A stretch of DNA of 64,000 nucleotides from an uncultured Alistipes sp. (GTDB lineage: Bacteria > Bacteroidota > Bacteroidia > Bacteroidales > UBA932). The position numbers were made by a program, and so were the translations under genes. Below, piece by piece: positions 1-8,579 of the stretch (the first letter of the stretch is position 1; every line of letters starts with the position of its first letter). The stretch is from contig UQUN01000010.1 in NCBI GenBank assembly GCA_900544175.1, positions 6,481 to 70,480 of the forward strand, read 5' to 3'. Under the pieces are notes generated by a model, which saw only the letters and a list, made by a program, of their open reading frames with translations, was not told where the DNA came from and did no database searches.

Positions 1-1608
1 CAGTGCCGCGTGCAGAAGGAGATGATGGTGGAGACCGGGAAGGTGGAGAAGAAGGCTTACTGCCACGAGGAGAATGACGAGGATCTCCGCAAGGCCGTCC
101 GCGACTACTGCTACGACAAATGCTACGCCATAGCCAAGAGCGGTCTGGCAAAGCATGAGCGTGAGGACGCTTTCGATGCTCTGAAAGAGGAGTTCATGGA
201 GACCATTCCCGAGGAAGAGAGAGAGGACAAGACCATGATGGTCAACAGATATTACGGTGCGGTGGAGAAAGAGGCCATGCGCCGTATGATTATAGACGAG
301 GGTGTTCGTCTGGACGGCCGCAGCACTACTCAGATCCGCCCGATCTGGTGCGAGGTGGGCTATCTGCCCGGAGCGCACGGCTCGGCTATTTTCACCCGGG
401 GCGAGACCCAGTCCCTGTCGACTGTCACCCTCGGAACCAAAATGGACATGAAAGAGCTGGATGAGGTGCTGGTACAGGGTACGCAGCAGTTTGTCCTTCA
501 CTATAACTTCCCTCCTTTCGCAACGGGAGAGGCCAAGCCTCAGAGAGGAGTGGGCCGTCGTGAGATCGGTCACGGTAACCTGGCCTGGAGGGCCTTGAAG
601 CCGGTAGTGCCTGTAGGAGACGAGAATCCCTACGCTGTCCGCGTGGTGTCCGATATCCTCGAGTCCAACGGATCTTCATCCATGGCTACAGTCTGCGCCG
701 GTACGCTGGCCCTTATGGACTGCGGTGTCAAGATCAAGAAACCGGTATCCGGTATCGCAATGGGCCTTATCTCTGACGAGAAGACAGGTAAGTTCGTAGT
801 GCTCTCCGATATTCTCGGCGATGAGGACCATCTCGGAGACATGGATTTCAAGGTTACCGGAACCAAGGACGGCATTACTGCTACCCAGATGGATATCAAG
901 GTGGACGGACTTCCTTACGAGGTGCTCGAGCAGGCTCTGGCCCAGGCCAAGGAAGGACGTGCCCATATCATGGGTGAGATGCTCAAGACCATTTCCGAGC
1001 CCCGTGCCGATTACCGTCCCAATGTGCCCCGTATCGTTCAGATTATCATTCCCGGAGAGTTCATCGGCGCCGTTATCGGTACCGGCGGAAAGGTTATTCA
1101 GGATATTCAGAAGACAACCGGCACTACTATTACTATCACTGAGGAGGGTGACAAGGGTATCGTGGATATCTTCGGTGAGAACAAGGAAGCCATGGACGCC
1201 GCACTGGCCCGCATCAAGGCCATCACTACCGTTCCCGAGGTAGGCGAGGTTTATCATGGTAAGGTAGTGTCCATTCTGGAATTCGGTGCTTTCGTGGAGA
1301 TTCTGCCCGGCAAGGAAGGTCTGCTGCACATCTCCGAGCTGGACTATAAGAAGGTGGACAAGGTAGAGGATGTGCTTCAGGTCGGCGATGAGGTGGATGT
1401 CAAGCTTCTTGAGATAGACGAGAAGACCGGAAAGATGCGTCTTTCCCGCAGGGCCTTGCTGCCTGCACCGGAGGGATGGGTAGAGCATGAGCGTAAGCCC
1501 CGTCTCAATGGCGGCAATGGTGGCAGCCGCGGAGGACGTGACCGCGACCGTGGAGGTGACCGCGGAAGAGGTCCCCGCCGCGACGGTGACAAAGGCGGCC
1601 GCCGCTAA
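1..1608 (+). CDS. pnp: Polyribonucleotide nucleotidyltransferase (PNPase), 3' part
   Basis: Phosphorolytic 3'-5' exoribonuclease of RNA turnover. The reading frame is open from base 1, so the N-terminal RNase PH-like domain lies outside the window; 535 residues are visible. In visible numbering they hold the linking helical domain (about 15-95), the second catalytic RNase PH-like domain (starting near RLDGRS, about 100-320), a KH domain (about 344-405, GTGG loop at 360-363), an S1 domain (about 416-486), and a basic tail from about 501 rich in Gly-Gly-Arg and Asp-Arg. This KH-S1 order is diagnostic of PNPase. A strong hairpin terminator follows, so the gene closes its transcription unit. The Gly/Arg tail is an extension beyond the usual S1 end and may add RNA or partner binding (inference). 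Confidence 0.97.
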   Translation, partial: QCRVQKEMMVETGKVEKKAYCHEENDEDLRKAVRDYCYDKCYAIAKSGLAKHEREDAFDALKEEFMETIPEEEREDKTMMVNRYYGAVEKEAMRRMIIDEGVRLDGRSTTQIRPIWCEVGYLPGAHGSAIFTRGETQSLSTVTLGTKMDMKELDEVLVQGTQQFVLHYNFPPFATGEAKPQRGVGRREIGHGNLAWRALKPVVPVGDENPYAVRVVSDILESNGSSSMATVCAGTLALMDCGVKIKKPVSGIAMGLISDEKTGKFVVLSDILGDEDHLGDMDFKVTGTKDGITATQMDIKVDGLPYEVLEQALAQAKEGRAHIMGEMLKTISEPRADYRPNVPRIVQIIIPGEFIGAVIGTGGKVIQDIQKTTGTTITITEEGDKGIVDIFGENKEAMDAALARIKAITTVPEVGEVYHGKVVSILEFGAFVEILPGKEGLLHISELDYKKVDKVEDVLQVGDEVDVKLLEIDEKTGKMRLSRRALLPAPEGWVEHERKPRLNGGNGGSRGGRDRDRGGDRGRGPRRDGDKGGRR

Positions 1609-1658
1609 TCCGGACATGATTTGACACCGTTGCAGTTTTTACTGTTGACACAATAATC

Positions 1659-1695
1659 AGCGTGTGTTTCCCCTTTTGGAGACACACGCTTTTTT
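1659..1695 (+). terminator. Rho-independent terminator of pnp
   Basis: A 13-bp stem (AGCGTGTGTTTCC at 1659-1671 against GGAGACACACGCT at 1678-1690, one G-U pair) with a 6-nt loop is followed directly by a T run. It sits 50 bases after the pnp stop. Confidence 0.9.
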
Positions 1696-2206
1696 GATTC
1701 CATGCTTCCGGACAGTGCCCCTCCATCCTTATCTCGTGTCAGTAGATTTTCCGAGGGGTATGCGTACTGTTACTGTAAAATTACGGACACAATAGGGAAA
1801 GTCCTGCTGATTTCAAGCGAGTCAGACTTCAGGCGTTGATGTGTACTTCACGTCCAACAAAGTGCGCTCACAGAAATGCCTGATAATCAGATATTCTGGA
1901 GAAGGGTGTCTGCTGGACTTGTGAAGATATGGGGCAGAATGGCCGTTTGGTAGCGAAATATGCCTGGTCCAGCAAGTTGCCAAAACGTATGTCTTTGATA
2001 ATAAGCGGGATGAATTTTGGTGATATGCTGGACATTGCAAAATGGCTGCGTCTGAGACGCAAGTGCCCGGGACGCGATCTCCTCCTCACGGCCCGTCTGC
2101 CACACCGGCACCGGATCGCGGGAAACGCTGCCGTTGCGGAACCCTGGGAACGTGAACCACAAGGCAGGGCGAGTGCTTCATGATTGGCGCAGAATGGGTG
2201 CGTGAC
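1696..2206. other. Non-coding stretch, no supported gene
   Basis: No reading frame here looks like a protein: the frames open on the two strands overlap each other, lack domain features and have no start signal. The first half is AT-richer; 2060-2160 is GC-rich. A short hairpin (GCGTC/GACGC) lies near 2048-2060. Two words in it (TGGTGATATGCT near 2018, TCAGATATT near 1888) recur in the other long gap at 33968-34546. It could be decayed sequence or hold an unrecognised RNA. Confidence 0.5.
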
Positions 2207-2248
2207 GGAAAAGTGCTCTGGGTTTGTAGGAAACCGGGTCACTTTTCC
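2207..2248 (-). terminator. Possible hairpin terminator after the radical SAM gene
   Basis: Arms GGAAAAGTG (2207-2215) and CACTTTTCC (2240-2248) are perfect complements, with an inner GGTTT/AAACC stem. The structure overlaps the stop codon of the minus-strand gene ending at 2239. There is no following T run, so termination is uncertain. Confidence 0.35.
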
Positions 2249-3189
2249 GGAGTGGCTGGAGAGGATGGGCGGTAGAGGCGGCCTTGGAAGGTATCGCGTT
2301 CTTCGAGACGTTGCTCCAGCAGGCGTATGAGCTCGGTGTTGCGGAGCAGGCCCCATGGAGTGGAATTGACGAAGCGTGGCGGTACCTCGCCGGCGAAGCG
2401 TTCGATGTACAGATCGGGACGGAGACGTTCCAGCAGTCCGGTCATGAAGTCGAGGTATCCGTCCAAGGAGAATGTGACGAAGTCTGACGGGTGCGAGGCG
2501 AATTCTCGCTCCATGGCCGTGCCCCGGACTATCTGGAGCTGGTGGAATTTGACGGAGTGCAGAGGCAGGGCATTGATAATAGGCGCATAGGCCAGCATGT
2601 CATCGATACTTTCTCCGGGCAGGCCGAAGATGAAGTGTGCCCCCTGTGTCAGTCCACGTTCGGCAGTCATCTTTACTGCTCTGACTGCGTCTGCAAAGGA
2701 GTGGCCCCGGTTGATGCGTTTCAAAGTCCTGTCATAGCATGATTCGATACCGTATTCGATGATGACTATATGCCCCCTGGCTGCCAGCGAGGCGAGGTAG
2801 TCCAGTTTCCCGGCATCTACACAGTCAGGTCTGGTGCCGATGACGATACCTGCCACATGAGGATGGGACAGGGCCTCACCGTATACGGTCATGAGCCGTT
2901 CTAATGGAGCGTACGTGTTTGAGTATGGCTGGAAATAGGCCAGGAATTTTTCCGCTTTACGATAGCGGACACGGTGGAACCTGATGCCCTCGTCTATCTG
3001 CTCGCGGATAGGGATACCGGCAGTGCTGTAGCCGGGATGGAAGGCCGCGTTGTCGCAGTAGGTGCAGCCGCCGGTACCGACGAGTCCGTCCCGGTTGGGG
3101 CAGGTGAAACCGGCGTCCACAACGACCTTTTGCAGCCGTTCTCCGTAAGTTCTCTTGAAATAGCCGACGTATGAGTTGTATCTGCTCAT
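2239..3189 (-). CDS. Radical SAM protein, TIGR01212/YhcC type
   Basis: Predicted 4Fe-4S, S-adenosylmethionine-dependent enzyme of 316 aa. The N-terminal cluster motif has the spacing CX11CX2C (CPNRDG at the first Cys, GGCTYC at the other two), as in the YhcC/TIGR01212 family, rather than the common CX3CX2C. Downstream the barrel shows VIGTRPDCVD and IEYGIES, also typical of the family. The reaction is not established for this family. It is the last gene of a minus-strand group after DUF4105 and the YhcH-like gene (gaps 27 and 43 bases). The ATG at 3189 gives the family-like start MSRYNSYVGYFK. Confidence 0.9.
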   Translation of the reverse strand: MSRYNSYVGYFKRTYGERLQKVVVDAGFTCPNRDGLVGTGGCTYCDNAAFHPGYSTAGIPIREQIDEGIRFHRVRYRKAEKFLAYFQPYSNTYAPLERLMTVYGEALSHPHVAGIVIGTRPDCVDAGKLDYLASLAARGHIVIIEYGIESCYDRTLKRINRGHSFADAVRAVKMTAERGLTQGAHFIFGLPGESIDDMLAYAPIINALPLHSVKFHQLQIVRGTAMEREFASHPSDFVTFSLDGYLDFMTGLLERLRPDLYIERFAGEVPPRFVNSTPWGLLRNTELIRLLEQRLEERDTFQGRLYRPSSPATPEK

Positions 3190-3232
3190 GACTTCATGAC
3201 CTGAGGATACGGTGTGCCGCTTGCGAATGTTG

Positions 3233-3679
3233 TCACAGACGGACTTTGAAGACGGCTTTTCTGATGGATCCTGAGCCTATGAGCGGTGCGTGGCAGTCCT
3301 GTGGAAAACAGATTACGAAGTTGTCGTCAGAGTAGCTGATGTAAGCCTCCGGCTGTTCTTTCAGGAAAGCGATGTCATCGGCCTCGTCATACTTGACATC
3401 GATTCCGAGGCATTTGGACCTGTCCCGGAAGCCGATGATTTCCGTGCCTTCAAGTATGACGTGGATGTCTATGAATGTATCATGCACCTCAAGAGGAGCG
3501 TTCTCGATCTCCTTGGCTTTGTTGACGGATATGGTACACCATACATTGCCTTCTTCGATGACGTGCCTGCCTTCTGGAAGGGAGTGAAGGTCGTGACTCC
3601 TGATGAACTCATGCACTTTTCCGAATGACGGGTGCAGGGTGGTGTATCTCTCAAAACTTCTTAACGAATCCAGTATCAT
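3233..3679 (-). CDS. YhcH/YjgK/YiaL family protein (DUF386)
   Basis: Cytosolic cupin-like protein of 148 aa. Family marks are EVHDTFIDIHVILEGTE (about 65-81) and FPQDCHAPLIG near the C-terminus, whose His and acidic residues form the presumed metal or sugar site. Some relatives (NanQ) speed sialic-acid anomerisation, others are linked to biofilm or sugar metabolism; nothing nearby fixes the substrate. It lies 27 bases after the DUF4105 gene and 43 before the radical SAM gene, so co-transcription is likely. Confidence 0.88.
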   Translation of the reverse strand: MILDSLRSFERYTTLHPSFGKVHEFIRSHDLHSLPEGRHVIEEGNVWCTISVNKAKEIENAPLEVHDTFIDIHVILEGTEIIGFRDRSKCLGIDVKYDEADDIAFLKEQPEAYISYSDDNFVICFPQDCHAPLIGSGSIRKAVFKVRL

Positions 3680-3706
3680 ATTGTTTGCAATAGTGTCTTG
3701 TCGGTG

Positions 3707-4891
3707 TTACTTGCTGTATACGCTCCGTCTGGTGACGGCTGTCAGTATGGTGAGGAGTATGATTATGCATACGGCAGGATGGAATGTCTGCGGCAGCAGC
3801 CATGATGCAGTCAGCCCTACCGTTGATATGAGGGTCAGAATGGTTATGATAATGTTCTTGACCCGGCCTCCCCTGATTACTGCCGGGATGAGGAACAGGG
3901 GATTCATCCACAGCAGATTCCAGTTTTCGGCTGTCCAGATATGGTTGGTGGCTATCCACATGAGCGTCAGAATGACTCCTCCTGTCCCGAGTATGGCGTA
4001 GAGGACGGTTGAGAATATTCTGGTAAATCTCTGTTTGTTTCCTGTGCGTAGGAAGAACAGCAGGTAGAACAGGAATACGGCCGTGAATACTGTGAACGGT
4101 GATGTGATTCTGGACAGTGTCTTCTTGAAATGACCGGGGCCTGGGGCAGGTCCGCTTATCGTGTTTTCCGATGTCATCAGCGGTATGCCTCCCATGTCTT
4201 GATTGCGGTATGTCGCAAGTATTCCGGCCAGTCTGTCGGGAAGGAACTCTGTTTCCCGTAAGGTTATCCGGCGGTCGACTCTGGCGCCGAGCAGGAGGTC
4301 CACACCGAACATCATCCACCGTCTGTCTCCGATGAGCCTGTCCAGCTCGCTTCTGTATGTCATGTCGGTGACAGTGTCGGTAAGGATGAATTCATCTTTG
4401 CCGTAACGGTCGAATATGTCTCTTATGCGTGTTGCGCAGTTGTCCTGCAGGAAATCGTACAGGTAATACTTGTTTTCAGGTCGGGCGTTTTCCATAAGGA
4501 AAGAGTATATTCTGGCTTTCTGGTCTTCCGTGAGGTTCATCGGCTGCTCGGTGATGCCGCGCCCAGCTCTTTCGTATGCGCTCTTGAACTCATTGAAATA
4601 GCTTATGGAAAGGAAATAATTGAGGTCTCCCTTGAGAAAATTGAGCAGGAAGTGTGGCTCGTTGAAACTGAATGTCCCATAGTTGAAGACGATGTCGCGT
4701 CCTTTTTCCGAATCCCGGACGCGGATGGCCGAGTGTCCGAATGCCGAGGAAATATCCTTTCCTTGCGAGCATGTAAGCAGCGATATGGACAGGGTCTGGC
4801 GACAGGTGTCCTGCGGGGATACGTGGCTCTGGCCTGTCATGGTCATGACGGCTGCGACTGTCATGAGGATAATCAGTGTAAACCTTTTCAT
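3707..4891 (-). CDS. DUF4105 (Lnb-like) envelope protein with C-terminal membrane segments
   Basis: 394 aa from the ATG at 4891, which begins a signal peptide (MKRFTLIILMTVAAVM); a longer frame to 5011 would have no signal and would overlap the divergent gene. The mature N-terminal half (about 25-245) carries the DUF4105 pattern: FGHSAIRV with a conserved His, and LQDNCATRIRD with a conserved Cys, which together suggest a papain-like hydrolase fold outside the cytoplasm. The C-terminal third (about 275-390) has about four hydrophobic segments. Function unknown. It is divergent from an NlpC/P60 hydrolase across only 43 bases, suggesting a shared envelope role (inference). Confidence 0.85.
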   Translation of the reverse strand: MKRFTLIILMTVAAVMTMTGQSHVSPQDTCRQTLSISLLTCSQGKDISSAFGHSAIRVRDSEKGRDIVFNYGTFSFNEPHFLLNFLKGDLNYFLSISYFNEFKSAYERAGRGITEQPMNLTEDQKARIYSFLMENARPENKYYLYDFLQDNCATRIRDIFDRYGKDEFILTDTVTDMTYRSELDRLIGDRRWMMFGVDLLLGARVDRRITLRETEFLPDRLAGILATYRNQDMGGIPLMTSENTISGPAPGPGHFKKTLSRITSPFTVFTAVFLFYLLFFLRTGNKQRFTRIFSTVLYAILGTGGVILTLMWIATNHIWTAENWNLLWMNPLFLIPAVIRGGRVKNIIITILTLISTVGLTASWLLPQTFHPAVCIIILLTILTAVTRRSVYSK

Positions 4892-4900
4892 AATAAATTT

Positions 4901-4908
4901 CAAAAATA
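4901..4908 (-). promoter_or_regulatory. -7 box for the DUF4105 operon
   Basis: On the minus strand TATTTTTG fits the Bacteroidota -7 consensus TAnnTTTG, placed 10-17 bases before the ATG at 4891. No good -33 TTTG is seen. Confidence 0.5.
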
Positions 4909-4921
4909 TAAAAAACTCGTT

Positions 4922-4929
4922 TATATTTG
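4922..4929 (+). promoter_or_regulatory. -7 box for the NlpC/P60 gene; nearly leaderless
   Basis: TATATTTG is a perfect -7 box, with TTTC 20 bases upstream (4898-4901) as a near -33. The ATG at 4935 starts only 5 bases after the box, so the mRNA would have almost no leader. Confidence 0.65.
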
Positions 4930-4934
4930 CAGGA

Positions 4935-5909
4935 ATGAAGAAAGTTTTGTTCACAATCGTGCTTTTCTGTCTTCTTGGCGCAGTCTCCCATGCGGCGTCA
5001 GAGAAAAGCATGGCCTTGGTGTCCGTATCCGTTACGGATATGAAATCGGAGCCGGACTATCAGTCAGAGACGATTTCCCAGGCAGTTATGGGCACACCTG
5101 TTGAGGTTACCGGCAAGCACGGGTACTGGTACTCGATTGTGACGCCGGAGGGGTATTCCGGTTGGACGACGGAACTCAATATCGCTCTTTTGTCCGATGA
5201 GCGTTTCGAGCAGTGGAAATCTGCGTCAAGATATATAGTCACGGATTATTTCACGGTGGTCAGAGAAGATCCGCATGAGCAGGCAAGGGTTATTTCGGAC
5301 TGTGTCATGGGCAATATAGTCGAGGCATGGGCAGCGGGGGAAGGCAACGACGGGTATGTCCCGGTGATGCTGCCTGACGGCAGGGCCGGCTACATCGGAC
5401 GGCACAGTGTGAAGTCCATGTCCGGATGGCTGTCCTCTGTGGAGTCTCCGTCAGGGGAGGATATCGTCGCTACCGCCGGAATGTTCCTCGGATTCCCTTA
5501 CCTGTGGGGAGGGCTTTCGCCCAAGGGGCTTGACTGCAGCGGACTTGTGAAGATGAGTTATTTCATGAACGGAATCATTCTGCTTCGGGATGCCCGTCAG
5601 CAGATAAACACCGGTACTGCGTTGGATTTTACCGACATACTCGGAAACCTGAGATCCGGCGATTTGGTCTTCTTCGGCCGTCCCGCAGCGGACGGAGGAC
5701 CGGGCAGTGTGACTCATGTAGGCATCTACATGTCTGACGGCATGATGATCCATTCTTCCCTCCGGGTAAGGATCAACAGTCTGTTGCCGGGAAGGCAGGA
5801 TTCATACACTAACAAGAGCATTGTCGGCGCTGTCAGGATTCTCGGAAACCAGAATACTGGACCCGGTATAGTGACGGTGGCCGACCATCCGTGGTACTTC
5901 AACGACTGA
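4935..5909 (+). CDS. Secreted NlpC/P60 cell-wall hydrolase with SH3 domains
   Basis: 324 aa; probable peptidoglycan peptide endopeptidase acting in the periplasm. The start at 4935 gives a signal peptide ending near AVSHA-A; a longer frame from 4683 would read through the divergent promoter. Residues about 28-85 and 95-165 are two bacterial SH3-like domains (GYWYSIVTPEGYSGW and the later GRAGYIGR). The C-terminal NlpC/P60 domain has the catalytic Cys201 (GLDCSGLV), His261 (THVGIYM) and the third polar residue His273. The order resembles gamma-D-glutamyl-L-diamino acid endopeptidases such as YkfC. Confidence 0.92.
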   Translation: MKKVLFTIVLFCLLGAVSHAASEKSMALVSVSVTDMKSEPDYQSETISQAVMGTPVEVTGKHGYWYSIVTPEGYSGWTTELNIALLSDERFEQWKSASRYIVTDYFTVVREDPHEQARVISDCVMGNIVEAWAAGEGNDGYVPVMLPDGRAGYIGRHSVKSMSGWLSSVESPSGEDIVATAGMFLGFPYLWGGLSPKGLDCSGLVKMSYFMNGIILLRDARQQINTGTALDFTDILGNLRSGDLVFFGRPAADGGPGSVTHVGIYMSDGMMIHSSLRVRINSLLPGRQDSYTNKSIVGAVRILGNQNTGPGIVTVADHPWYFND

Positions 5910-5945
5910 GTATAATAGAGACAAGCAATATTAAAACGAAGGATT

Positions 5946-6227
5946 ATGAATTTAAGAGTTATTAAAAAGGATGTCAATTATCTGATAGACGAGTTCCTGT
6001 CAGATGCATTTATCAGCATGGGCTTTAATGGAGGTGAGGAAAAGTCCGGACAGATTCTCGATCTGACCAACGAGGCTCTTGACCTACGCGACGGTATTCT
6101 GGCAAGGATCAGCCATCCGGAGGGAAATAAAAAGTCATACTACCGTAACCTTACTGAAGAACTTCTCAGTTCTCTGGACGTGATGTATGACAAGCTTAGT
6201 GCGATAGTTTCAAAGAAGGCGGAGTGA
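5946..6227 (+). CDS. Small conserved protein of unknown function
   Basis: 93 aa, cytosolic, mostly predicted helix, begins MNLRVIKKDVNYLIDEFLSD. No domain recognised. It starts 36 bases after the NlpC/P60 gene and ends 15 bases before guaB, so it is probably co-transcribed with guaB. The ATG at 5946 is preceded by GAAGGA, a weak ribosome site. Confidence 0.75.
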   Translation: MNLRVIKKDVNYLIDEFLSDAFISMGFNGGEEKSGQILDLTNEALDLRDGILARISHPEGNKKSYYRNLTEELLSSLDVMYDKLSAIVSKKAE

Positions 6228-6242
6228 CAAGGAGACAATACG

Positions 6243-7712
6243 ATGCAGATTTATACGAATTCCCCAATTGTTGAAGGACTCACTTTTGATGACGTCCTCC
6301 TTATTCCGGCGCATTCGGACGTGCTGCCGAGGGAAGTGGATGTGAGCACAAAGCTCACGAGAGAGATTACACTTCACACCCCTATCGTATCCGCCGCCAT
6401 GGATACGGTCACTGAGGCAGAACTCGCTATAGCGATTGCACGGGAGGGCGGTATCGGAGTCATCCACAAGAACATGCCCATCGATGTGCAGATGGAGCAG
6501 GTACGGAAGGTGAAGAGGGCTGAGAACGGCATGATCTACGATCCTGTCACCATCAGGGAGAACGCGACCGTAGGAGACGCTCTTGACCTGATGAGGGAGA
6601 ACCATATCGGAGGGATTCCCGTAGTGGACGCGCACGGGATGCTCTGCGGTATTGTCACCAACAGGGACCTTCGTTTTCAGGACAATCCTAAGACTCCCAT
6701 AAGCGAGGTGATGACCAAGGAGAATCTTATCACCACCACCAACGGTACGAATCTGAAAGAGGCCACCGAGCTGTTGAGGCGTTACAAGATAGAGAAGCTG
6801 CTTGTGGTGGACAAGAGCGGCAAGCTGGCCGGTCTCATCACATACAAGGACATTATGAAGATCAAGGACAATCCTACGGCCAGCAAGGATTCGAAGGGAA
6901 GGCTTCTCGTAGCCGCAGCTGTCGGAATCAATTCCGAGAGCGTGGAGAAAGTGGAGATGCTGATGTCCGTAGAGCCTGACGCTCTCGTGTTTGATACGGC
7001 ACACGGACATTCCGAGGGGGTTCTCAGAACGTTGAGGACTGTACGCAAGAAGTTCCCCGGATTGCAGATCATTGCCGGCAACATCGCTACGGCAGAGGCC
7101 GCCGAGGCTCTGAGGGACTGCGGAGTGGATGCTGTCAAGGTCGGTATAGGTCCTGGTTCTATATGCACTACGAGGATCATAGCGGGTGTCGGTGTACCCC
7201 AGCTGTCTGCGATCATGATGGTTGCCGGGGCGCTCAAAGGTTCGGGCATTCCGATTATCGCGGACGGCGGTATCAGGTACTCGGGCGATATTGTCAAGGC
7301 TCTTGCAGCAGGTGCCGATACCATCATGGCGGGCTCGCTCTTTGCTGGAGTAGAGGAGTCCCCAGGTGAGACTATCATTCTGAATGGCAGAAAGTTCAAG
7401 TCATATAGAGGAATGGGCTCGCTTGAGGCAATGCAGCTCGGCTCGAAGGACCGTTACTTCCAGGATATGGAGGAGGACATCAAGAAGCTGGTGCCCGAGG
7501 GTATCGTCGCGCAGGTTCCGTACAAAGGGACTCTCGCAGAAGTGGTGTACCAGCTTGTCGGCGGTCTCCGCTCCGGTATGGGATACTGTGGAGCTCACAG
7601 TATCTCCGAATTGAAGAACGCAAGGTTCGTGCGCATCACGGCCGCCGGTATGGCGGAGAGCCATCCTCACGATGTGACCATTACGCGCGAGGCTCCAAAC
7701 TACAGCAGATAA
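6243..7712 (+). CDS. guaB: IMP dehydrogenase
   Basis: Oxidises IMP to XMP with NAD+, the committed step of guanine nucleotide synthesis. 489 aa, the usual length. The TIM barrel is split by a CBS pair (about 95-205, from MIYDPVTI through DIMKI), which senses nucleotides. The active-site loop is GPGSICTTR with catalytic Cys308; the flap region follows (RYFQDMEEDIKKLVPEG). A good AAGGAG ribosome site (6230-6235) lies 7 bases before the ATG at 6243. The next gene begins 14 bases after the stop. Confidence 0.98.
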   Translation: MQIYTNSPIVEGLTFDDVLLIPAHSDVLPREVDVSTKLTREITLHTPIVSAAMDTVTEAELAIAIAREGGIGVIHKNMPIDVQMEQVRKVKRAENGMIYDPVTIRENATVGDALDLMRENHIGGIPVVDAHGMLCGIVTNRDLRFQDNPKTPISEVMTKENLITTTNGTNLKEATELLRRYKIEKLLVVDKSGKLAGLITYKDIMKIKDNPTASKDSKGRLLVAAAVGINSESVEKVEMLMSVEPDALVFDTAHGHSEGVLRTLRTVRKKFPGLQIIAGNIATAEAAEALRDCGVDAVKVGIGPGSICTTRIIAGVGVPQLSAIMMVAGALKGSGIPIIADGGIRYSGDIVKALAAGADTIMAGSLFAGVEESPGETIILNGRKFKSYRGMGSLEAMQLGSKDRYFQDMEEDIKKLVPEGIVAQVPYKGTLAEVVYQLVGGLRSGMGYCGAHSISELKNARFVRITAAGMAESHPHDVTITREAPNYSR

Positions 7713-7726
7713 TATTTCCCGCCGGT

Positions 7727-8578
7727 ATGTCCTCAAGGATCCTATGGATTGTCATACTCTGTGTCTCAGTCTCGTCCTGTCGGCTGTACGATCGTCTCTT
7801 CAAGGGAGACGTGATAGCCAGGGCAGGTAATGAGGTCCTTTATAAAAGCGATATAGATGCGTTGAACATACATGGATTCTCTCCAGCGGACAGTACCAGG
7901 ATGGTAGAGCGGTATATATATTCCTGGGCCAAGGACAGGCTGCTGCTTGACATAGCTGAGAGCCGCCTGTCCAAGGCAGACCGGGATGTCGAGGACAAGT
8001 TGGAGGAGTACAGACGGCAGCTTTTAGTGTACCGTTATGAGCAGCAGTATGTGGAGCAGCGTCTGGATACGGCTGTGTCGGAACAGGAATATATGGATTT
8101 CTACAGCACTCACCCGTCCAGCGTAATCACCCATGTCCCGCTTATAAAAGGCTGGTATATAAAAATCAGTGACAATTCTCCGAATCTCAGTCCTGTGCGT
8201 TCCCTGTACAGGTCGAGAAACGAGGAAGACCTGGGCCGTCTGGAAGAGATGTGCTACACATCCGCCGACAAATACTCCGTTCTGGATTCGTGGACTGCCC
8301 TTGACGCACTCGTGGAGGGTACGGGAATGGATGTTCAGGAGATGGCCAGAGTCCTTGACGAGAAGTCCTACTTTGAGACGAGCCGTTTGGGCTATACGTA
8401 CCTTATATCGTTGGACGGCTATGTCCCTGCAGGCAGCCAGGCTCCTTACGAATACTGTAAGGACATCATCAGAAACAATATATTGAATAGAAGAAAACAG
8501 GAGCTTCTCACCAGTTTGGAACGAAATCTGCTAAATGATGCAATAATGTCAGAGAAGTTTGTAATTTATTCCAAGTGA
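7727..8578 (+). CDS. SurA-like lipoprotein without a parvulin domain
   Basis: 283 aa. A short signal ends in a lipobox-like VSSC with Cys18, suggesting a lipid-anchored periplasmic protein. The body resembles the chaperone part of SurA/PrsA proteins (AGNEVLYKSDIDAL, then a helical region to about 130), but no parvulin domain is visible. It ends one base before surA starts, so the two are almost certainly translated from one mRNA. A role in folding or delivering outer-membrane proteins is inferred from this context and the weak likeness. Confidence 0.75.
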   Translation: MSSRILWIVILCVSVSSCRLYDRLFKGDVIARAGNEVLYKSDIDALNIHGFSPADSTRMVERYIYSWAKDRLLLDIAESRLSKADRDVEDKLEEYRRQLLVYRYEQQYVEQRLDTAVSEQEYMDFYSTHPSSVITHVPLIKGWYIKISDNSPNLSPVRSLYRSRNEEDLGRLEEMCYTSADKYSVLDSWTALDALVEGTGMDVQEMARVLDEKSYFETSRLGYTYLISLDGYVPAGSQAPYEYCKDIIRNNILNRRKQELLTSLERNLLNDAIMSEKFVIYSK

Positions 8579-8579
8579 A

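Noticed and set aside
676..1617. A 313-codon frame on the minus strand across pnp
   Set aside because: It lies fully antisense to a gene with clear PNPase, KH and S1 domains; its translation is low-complexity Leu/Ser/Gly/His and has no domain. It is a by-product of codon bias in pnp.
1929..2183. An 84-codon plus-strand frame in the first long gap
   Set aside because: Overlaps other open frames, Arg-rich second half from GC-rich DNA, no ribosome site, no domain.
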